Below are positions 56,903 through 64,000 of a DNA stretch of 64,000 bases, one piece after another (position 1 is the first letter of the stretch; each line of letters opens with the position of its first letter). The notes beneath the pieces are model-generated. The model saw nothing but the letters and a program-made list of their open reading frames with translations. It ran no database searches and had not been told where the DNA came from. This stretch comes from Trochalopteron elliotii (taxonomy: Eukaryota; Chordata; Aves; Passeriformes; Leiothrichidae). The stretch is from positions 886,501 to 950,500 of the forward strand of contig JANPWX010019815.1 of assembly GCA_024734555.1 (NCBI GenBank), in the 5' to 3' direction. Both the position numbers and the translations under genes were made by a program.

Positions 56903-59900
56903 CAGACTAGGACCCTTGTGAGCAATGAAGATAGCATGCCATCAGAGAAAGTACAAAAACCTCTCTACGAATGTAGGAGAAAGATGAGCAGAAAGATCCC
57001 CCTTTTCCTTGCCTACAAGACAATCTGGCAGCTGCAGCAGAGCCCTCCACTCAGTGTCACCATCCAGGCCCTGGTGACGTACCTTACATGCACCAGTCTC
57101 CAGCAAAAGCACTCACTCTCAGCAGCATTTAGGCACAAGCTCCACACAACCATCTCTTTCATGACAGCATGTTGTGGGTAACCCAAAATGTTATTGTATT
57201 CCATATCTAACTGTGCCCAAAATTTTTAGTCTCTCTAAGACCCTGCCAGGAAATAGAACTGAGTGGGGGGAGAGGAATGGTACTGCAGAGGCTTTTAAAG
57301 TCTGCTCAGGCAGCCAGCTCGGCTTCTTGTGTCACGTTATTTTTACTTTTTCACTTATATTTACCCGTGTTTGCTCCTTACTGGTGAAAAGGGATTGGCT
57401 GAACCTATAAAGAGAGGCAGCTCATTTGAGAGTGTTCTCCTTTAAATTGTCTAAATCCAAGACATAGCATTATGGGCATGTAAACTCAGGCTATTCCCCC
57501 AGTATTATTTCTGCCCAGCTGTTGTGCTCAACAGTACACCAATCTTGTTCACCTGTGAGGCTTGCCAGTGTACTGCCTTGTTGGGCTGATGTTTATGGAT
57601 GTGTTGAGCTGCTGACAGACTGAGCACAGCACCTACTGCAGTTCAGGAAGTCACTCATGATCTGGCGACACCCAATTAACACCAGAAGGGAGATGGCATC
57701 AGCAGCAAGCTATCAAGTATACATCACCCATGGAGACACTAAATCATGCACATAGACACCAAAAATCATGAATGTAGAGACCTCTCCAGACCAAACTGGC
57801 AAGCCACCCAGCCTTTACAAACAGCCAAGCATGGGCTCATACTGATTGTTTCACCACCACATATTCTTCCTGAATTTCGGAAAATATTTCGGTTATGGTG
57901 CAAGAACAAGATCTGCATACCTCAGTTCTTTGGAAAAAAACAAGGAATAATTAGTTCAATACAGTGCCAGCAGAAATAATATCACCCATATATTTTCACT
58001 ACTGACAGCAAGAGGAAGCTCAGGGTCATTGATCTGACACAAATTCACCCAGACACCACTGTGGAATCCAGAAAAAATGCAATGTTCTGTTCTGGCTATC
58101 AGCACCAACTATTAAGAGCAGGATTTTTTGCCTCTGTAAAGTCTCTGCAGAGAGGCAAGTTGTGTCTCTGCACCCCATGTGAAGGAAACCAAAGGTGCAG
58201 TAACTGTTTGAGAACACTGTCCTTTAAAGTCCATGAGCAGGAACATTGTGAAAACTAGAATGGCCATTTGAGGCTAAAACAAGAGCAGACGCCTGGTAGT
58301 GGGAAAGAGTGAGAGCTCAATCTGTTTAGCTCTTCAAGAAATAACTAAATAGGCGATGAATGCACTGCAGAAGCACCTCTGCAGGACAGAAAATTCTGGA
58401 TCCTGACAGGCTGTTTAATCAAGCAGAGAAAGGTACAAAAGGAACCAATGGCTGGAAATTGAAGTCAGATATTTACAAAGGTGTTGGTAATATTTGGAAA
58501 ATTAAGGCAAAATTAACCATTTGAGGGAGGTAACAAGGACAGCACATTTAGACCCCTTCTGGGAGCATGAAGCTTGGCTTATCCATTGTACTGACATACA
58601 CACTATTGAGGCAATACAGGCAATGTAGTGCAAGTCTAAATGGTATCACAGCACCTCCATTGCACCTTTCCCACCTTTGATTTCCTTCACATTAGGCACC
58701 ACTGGAAGTGAGTGAGGGTGGACTGTTCAGTAGCACCATTACCAGGAAGCTTCTGTTTACCCATTACATCCCACTGTAGCACTTTCCAGTTATAGCATGC
58801 TATCTTCCTTAGAGGATTTTTTTTGATTTCTTTTCTCTCCTCCTTTTTTAAAATGACAGAACACCTCCTGAAGCCCTGGAATCTTACCCATTTTTTTTTC
58901 CTCATGGCTATTTTTTTTTCCTCCTCATGCTATGCTTTCCACACTTCTGCTCTGAGGAGAGCAAACCTTTCCCAGTTCAGCCCTAACAAGTGAGAGAAGG
59001 ACACCTTCAGCTAATTTACATCTAAGTGAGCATTTGTCAGAGTAAAGAATAAAGGTCTTACTGTGCAAAATGGTTCCTGTGGCAGCACTAATCAATACTT
59101 GCTTGATGGATTGCCTGCCAGGAGTCTTTCAGGCACATCATTTCAGCTGCTAGACTTTCTGCTTGCTCACTGCTTAACAAAATAAATAGACATGAATCAT
59201 GGTATTTAACATAAAGCTCCAACTCAGAATCAAAGCTGTTTAAAATGCACAGTGGTTTGCCCCACTCCATCCTTCCCTTCCCTTTGCTCACAAACCATGT
59301 TAAGTCTCAGCTTCTCTGGAACAGGCACAAAGCTTGAACGATAACCTCTTCACCAAGGACTGCCTTTTCTTCTGCAATCAGTGATTGCATTCTCTATACA
59401 GCATTCCATTCCTCTTTGCCTTCTAAAACAGGAGCCATTTGGAGAGAAAAGAATGGAGATGTATGCCTGTGTGGCTGATGGGAGGCTGATATTTCACATA
59501 TGGCTTTCTTAGCTGCTGTGATGCAACAGCACAAACTGTTCCCTCTGCTCCTGCACCCATTGTGCTACAAATCTGTGTGAAATCTCCCACTACTGAACTG
59601 GCCCCACGTGCAACTGCATCAGATTTCAAAATATAAGAAGAAACAAGGAGCCAAATTTTTCAGAAGCAATTGGCTTCCCAGTAATAATGAACAAGTGTTT
59701 GGATCTCCAGAAATTTCTATTTCAATTCAGAAACATAGCTTGTTTCAGATTTTTCTTAATCTGACTTTTAAATGGCTAATGCTTTTCTTGAAACCTCGTA
59801 CGCCTCCAGTCCACTAATAGCCTCAGAAACGGTGAATAATCATAGCATCAACTTCTTTTGGCCGAAGAGCAACATCCAGCTTCATCTAGCAAGTTCTTCC

Positions 59901-62900
59901 CCCTCTTTTATCTTGCCAAGCCCATCAACACCCTGTGGCACAACTTGATCAGGTGGGAAGCTTGAAGTGATATAGGATGTATATTCAGGCTCTGAGTAAT
60001 GACTCATGTCTCGATGGCACCAACACCAGCAAAAGACTTCCAGGCCACGGCTTGGGGCAAAGGATGGAGATGCCAGTGTTTCTCCCATCCAGTTCTTGAT
60101 TGACCTTGCCTCTGCACTCTTTGTAAGCCTCCCCTCCCACTCACTCATCCTCTGAGAGCCAGAAAACTTGCCATGCTCCTCTGATCCAGATTTCTTCACA
60201 GCACTGAGTTTTGGTTCTTGCCCACTGCTCAGTACTTCAGCCCATTCTGCCTTTCAAGCCCTCTCATGGCAGATTTTCCTGGCCACTCTCCCAGAGCACC
60301 ACCATCCCTTGGACTGTTACCAGGGTTTTTGTATTCTGTCAGGATATTTTGAGCTCTGCTCTAGCACATTTAAGGGGCTCCTGCCTTTTCCTCTCCCTCC
60401 CCATGGACATTGATGGCTGCAGCCACCAATCCCTCATCCCTTCTATGCCAAACAGGCCCATGCAGCCACCCAGAAGTGAGGTGAGCTCTTCGTCTACCTC
60501 TGGGGAGCATTGCTCACTACCGCTCTGAGCATTCTGACTCCTCCAGCAGCACTGGCAGAGCAGCACAGGCAAGTGCCAGGCAGGGTACTGGTTCTGTGAA
60601 TTGTGAAGATCACACAGTCCCCTCCCTGTCTGGCAGCTGAACATGGGGGAGATTTCCCAGTCCTATGCAGCTCAGAGCAGCCAGGAGGGTGCCAGTAGTG
60701 GAACAGCTAACAGGGAGAGATTTGGGTGCTGAATGCTGGAGCATCAAAAAGCATGAACCCCAATAATCTGGGCTCAGATGAGAGCAGAAGTCTGAGCAAG
60801 ACAGCATTGCAGCTGTGCACCCACAGAGTCCAGGAAGCTGGAAAATCCACAAGAGAATGATGAAGAGCGAATTTGGCAGGAAAGAGGTGCTGCACCCTGT
60901 TGCAGCTCAGGATTTTGGTGCACAGCACTACACGCTGGTATGCTGTGGGGGACAAGAAGCACGAAAGACCTGGATGTCCCTGGGGCCATGCATACTTAGT
61001 GCCAGGGGCAATGTCATTTTGGAAATCAGAGGGGAAATCTGACTTTGGGTTGATAGTGTGATAATGGGTTACAGACATAGCTCAAGTCCACAAAGCAGCA
61101 AGATGGGCTTTCGGCTTGAAAGCTCTTCCTCTGCAACCCCACTTCACCATCCTCTGCTTATAAAGGAGGCAGCCCAGGGATGTACATGGAAAGCCAGTAA
61201 GAGCATAGCACTGGGAGATATCAAAACTTGTATTGTCATCCTGCTGGGTGGAGTTCTTCTCTTATTTTTAACAATGCTACAAATACCTTATGGCTACATG
61301 GTGCATGAAGAGCACAGCATTGCACCTTTTTTTCAAGTGAAAAGCAGTTTAACTAGGCATAAGATGGGTCCCTTGAGAAATTTCCACTGGGGCTTTCCAA
61401 GCTCAAACGTGTGGGAACTACAGGGTGATGTTTTCTGGAGCAGCCTTTGCAAAAGCTGGGACTGCACTAAAGCACACAGTGCAGTCAGTCAGCTAATCTG
61501 CTGTCATCATGCGATGACAGATAAGTGCCAGTAATAATAACCCCATCCAGTGCTTTGCAGACTGAGCAGTGCTGGCTCTATCACATTATCAACAAGGTCA
61601 TTCCTAGCCATAGTATCAGGGATTATTTCTTATCAGCATAACCCAAGGAAAAATCATGCATTCAAAACACTTTGTTATAGTTTTGGAAATTCCTTCAGTT
61701 TCCAGTATCCTTGTCCCTCCTCTTCAGATTAGTTGTCACCTGACGTATCCATGTTTAATAATTTCTGTGTTAGCAAATTCTTCAAATTATGCATAAAGAA
61801 TTCAAAAACAAACAGAGAAGAACTTGAATATTTCATGTTAAAACTAAATGCTTTATGATTGCTTATAAAGTGAAATTAATAAGGAGACTGTACCAATGCT
61901 GTATAATTTACGCTGTGCTTAAGTAGAAAAACAGAAAGGCTCTACGGCTTAGCTCTGTTTGAAGTTGTGCTTTCCTTTTCTCATCTGGCAGGATGGAAGT
62001 CCTAGGGCAGAACTGCTAGGGCAGAGCTAACCTCTACCCTCAATAAAAAGAATTCCTATTTTTGTTTATTGTGAGTAAAACCAGCTTTAAGAACAGTTAA
62101 CAGTAACAATCATCTGATCATAGGCAAATAGCCAGTGTTTCTTTGTCTTTGTTTTTCTCTCTTTTCTAACTACTTTGTCTGCTAACCTTCATGCTCTGCA
62201 GCCAGTCAGTGCACCCTGACCCAACTAAAATTTAATGGCAAAAAGTCCAATAAACCCCCAACCCTTGAATTTCAGTGTGGGCATAAAGCTTTGGAACAAA
62301 TCCACAGTCTGGAGGTATGGGAGGCCTACACATTGCTTAGCATAGCAGAACTCTGAACTCAGATGATGACTGCTGCACAGGTGACCAAAAATACATCAGT
62401 TCTATTGCTTGGTCGAAAAATAAGGTTCTGCTCTGAGGTAACAGAGCTGCACACGTAACAGAGATGTTAGCCAGAATTGCAGAGATTCAGCCAGTTGCTG
62501 AAGTCTTCCCTAATGACAATTCATAACTAAACAAGCTGAGAGCAATAATGAAGGATAAGACTAAGAAGGGATGATCTTCATAAAAGAGATCATAAAGGTG
62601 TCAAAGTACTGGAGGCAGCTAAAAAAGGAGTGTGACACAAAGTGATTCGCTGCTTTTTAAGGAAAAGGGGAATTCACCTTCCAGATGTGCTCACTAATTC
62701 CTGTGTGACCCAGTTACTTAGGCTTAATGTGCTTTGTTTTCCCTGTAGAGGACATAGGGACAATAGCTCACAGAGAAGATACAACCTCATGTGGTCAATT
62801 AGAACAACAATAAAAGCACTAAGGGGCACAGAAAAGCAAAGAATTATATACTCCAGTAACACCAGTAATACCAGCAGGCAGAACAGTAACAACAAAAACC

Positions 62901-64000
62901 AGAGTAGCATTATACCATTTGAGGTGAGACAGTGTAAGGACTGCAGAAATTCACCAGGCCTCAAGGCGTACATGCTGAGGAAATATGGAATAAAAGTTGT
63001 ACTTCAACAGGAGGTACCTGAATGGCAAAGAAGATGGCATGAGCTTTTTCTCTCCCTTCTCATTTTAGCACCCTGTGGTAAAATCAGGGTTCCATGGAGT
63101 TGAATGAGAAACCTGAAAATCCCATTACTTGGCACAGGATTTGGTTTCCTTCATCTTTTTAAAGCTGTTTAATTGAGAGACAGATCAGAGGAAATTAACA
63201 GGGGAAGTTTTTGGGGTTTGGCACCCCAGTGAATACCCAGGTTTTTTCCCCAAAATGCTCAATTCTCAGCTGACGAAAGCTAGTACATATTCTCTGTCCT
63301 TAGTACCTGAGTGATCTTTCCTTGAACTTCTGGGAGCTGGGGTCAGTTGTTCCAACTGTGATTTCAGTAGCCAGAATTTTTAAGTCAAACTCCTTAAATG
63401 CTTGAATCAAGTGGATATTTAAACCCCTCACATTCAAGGAGTCAGCCTTGGTGAGTCAGAGTGAAAAGATTGCTCCTGTGATTGATCACAGTAGTGACTC
63501 AAAGCCCAAGTACACATTTGAACAAACTAAACCGTCCCCAGGGCTCATAAAACACTGTGCCAGGTGTTTCACATTAAAGTCATGCCAGCCTCTGAAAGCC
63601 AAGCAGTTTGCAAAATATTAGGATTAATATTTATTGGTATTGAAAGTACACAGCCAAAGCTCCTGCCTTGAAGAGTTTGCAGTTTAAGTAATATAGGCAG
63701 AACTGGCAGGCACAAATGCAGCTCTGGCCCTAGTCTGCTCCTGGGGAAGTGGAGGGTGAAACCTCTCAGGCTCCTAGGCACAGAGGCAGATCACAGTGCA
63801 GCTGTGCTGGAGCTGATAGCTCCCACCACGAGCACCAGACCCTTCTCTGTAATCATGAGAGGTAGAGCCCCAGACTGCACTGTCAGCACACAGAGCCCCT
63901 GAAGGACTTCTGCAGCTCTTAACACTTGGCAAAAGAGGTCCTGTCAGCCATGCCACACACTGAACTAAACATCAAGACACATCTGATGAATCACAAGTGC
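56903..64000. other. Intergenic, two long open frames of doubtful meaning
   Basis: No recognised gene. Two plus-strand frames stand out by length only: 61064-61534 (156 codons from ATG, one hydrophobic segment) and 62642-63103 (153 codons from GTG). Both are discussed as findings and not called as genes. Confidence 0.6.

Noticed and set aside
1..64000. CRISPR arrays, operons, phage or other prokaryotic systems, tRNA or rRNA genes
   Set aside because: None seen. The only regularly spaced repeats are simple pentamers, and the gene structure is that of a vertebrate.

Overview
This is a stretch of vertebrate nuclear DNA, almost certainly from a bird. Three things point to this. A degenerate CR1 LINE copy carries the bird/reptile-type 3' tail. 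A short LTR has an alpharetrovirus-like layout. The one real gene, lipoprotein lipase (LPL), has the coding extension into exon 10 known from chicken LPL. The protein differs from chicken LPL as I remember it (484 residues here against about 490, with a different signal peptide), so I take it for a bird other than chicken. I cannot name the species. Gene density is low, introns are spliceosomal (GT-AG), and there are no operons or prokaryotic features.

Layout. 1-18.2 kb is intergenic DNA downstream of LPL. It holds two pyrimidine pentamer satellites, each broken by an assembly gap, and a ~1.7 kb decayed CR1 LINE at about 9.69-11.39 kb. 18.2-35.8 kb is LPL, entirely on the minus strand. All ten exons can be placed to the base inside the CDS. 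The exons join without a frameshift into 1455 nt (484 codons plus stop) with an intact catalytic triad, lid, disulphide cysteines, heparin-binding clusters, furin-type site and Trp-rich lipid-binding loop. A candidate core promoter with three perfect octamer motifs lies at 35.80-35.84 kb, hard against a third assembly gap. The gap sits inside a CpG island that resumes at 36.2-36.42 kb. 36.4-64 kb is upstream intergenic DNA with no gene I can recognise. It contains A-rich, TTTTA and poly-A simple repeats, a short CR1 tail (54.79-54.86 kb) and a solo LTR (56,635-56,896) with TG...CA ends and a perfect 6-bp target-site duplication.

How it works together. LPL is the secreted triglyceride hydrolase that acts on circulating lipoproteins at the capillary wall. 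Everything functional that I can support here belongs to this one gene: promoter, exons, splice sites, 3' UTR and candidate poly(A) signals. The other material is transposon debris, simple repeats and unannotated noncoding DNA. I found no undescribed multi-gene system. The observations most worth a second look are the exon 9/10 junction that extends the C-terminus, the triple octamer promoter beside a gap, a tandem NAGNAG acceptor at the signal-peptide boundary, two extra N-glycosylation sequons, the solo LTR, an 18-bp perfect hairpin and a G-quadruplex candidate in intron 1.
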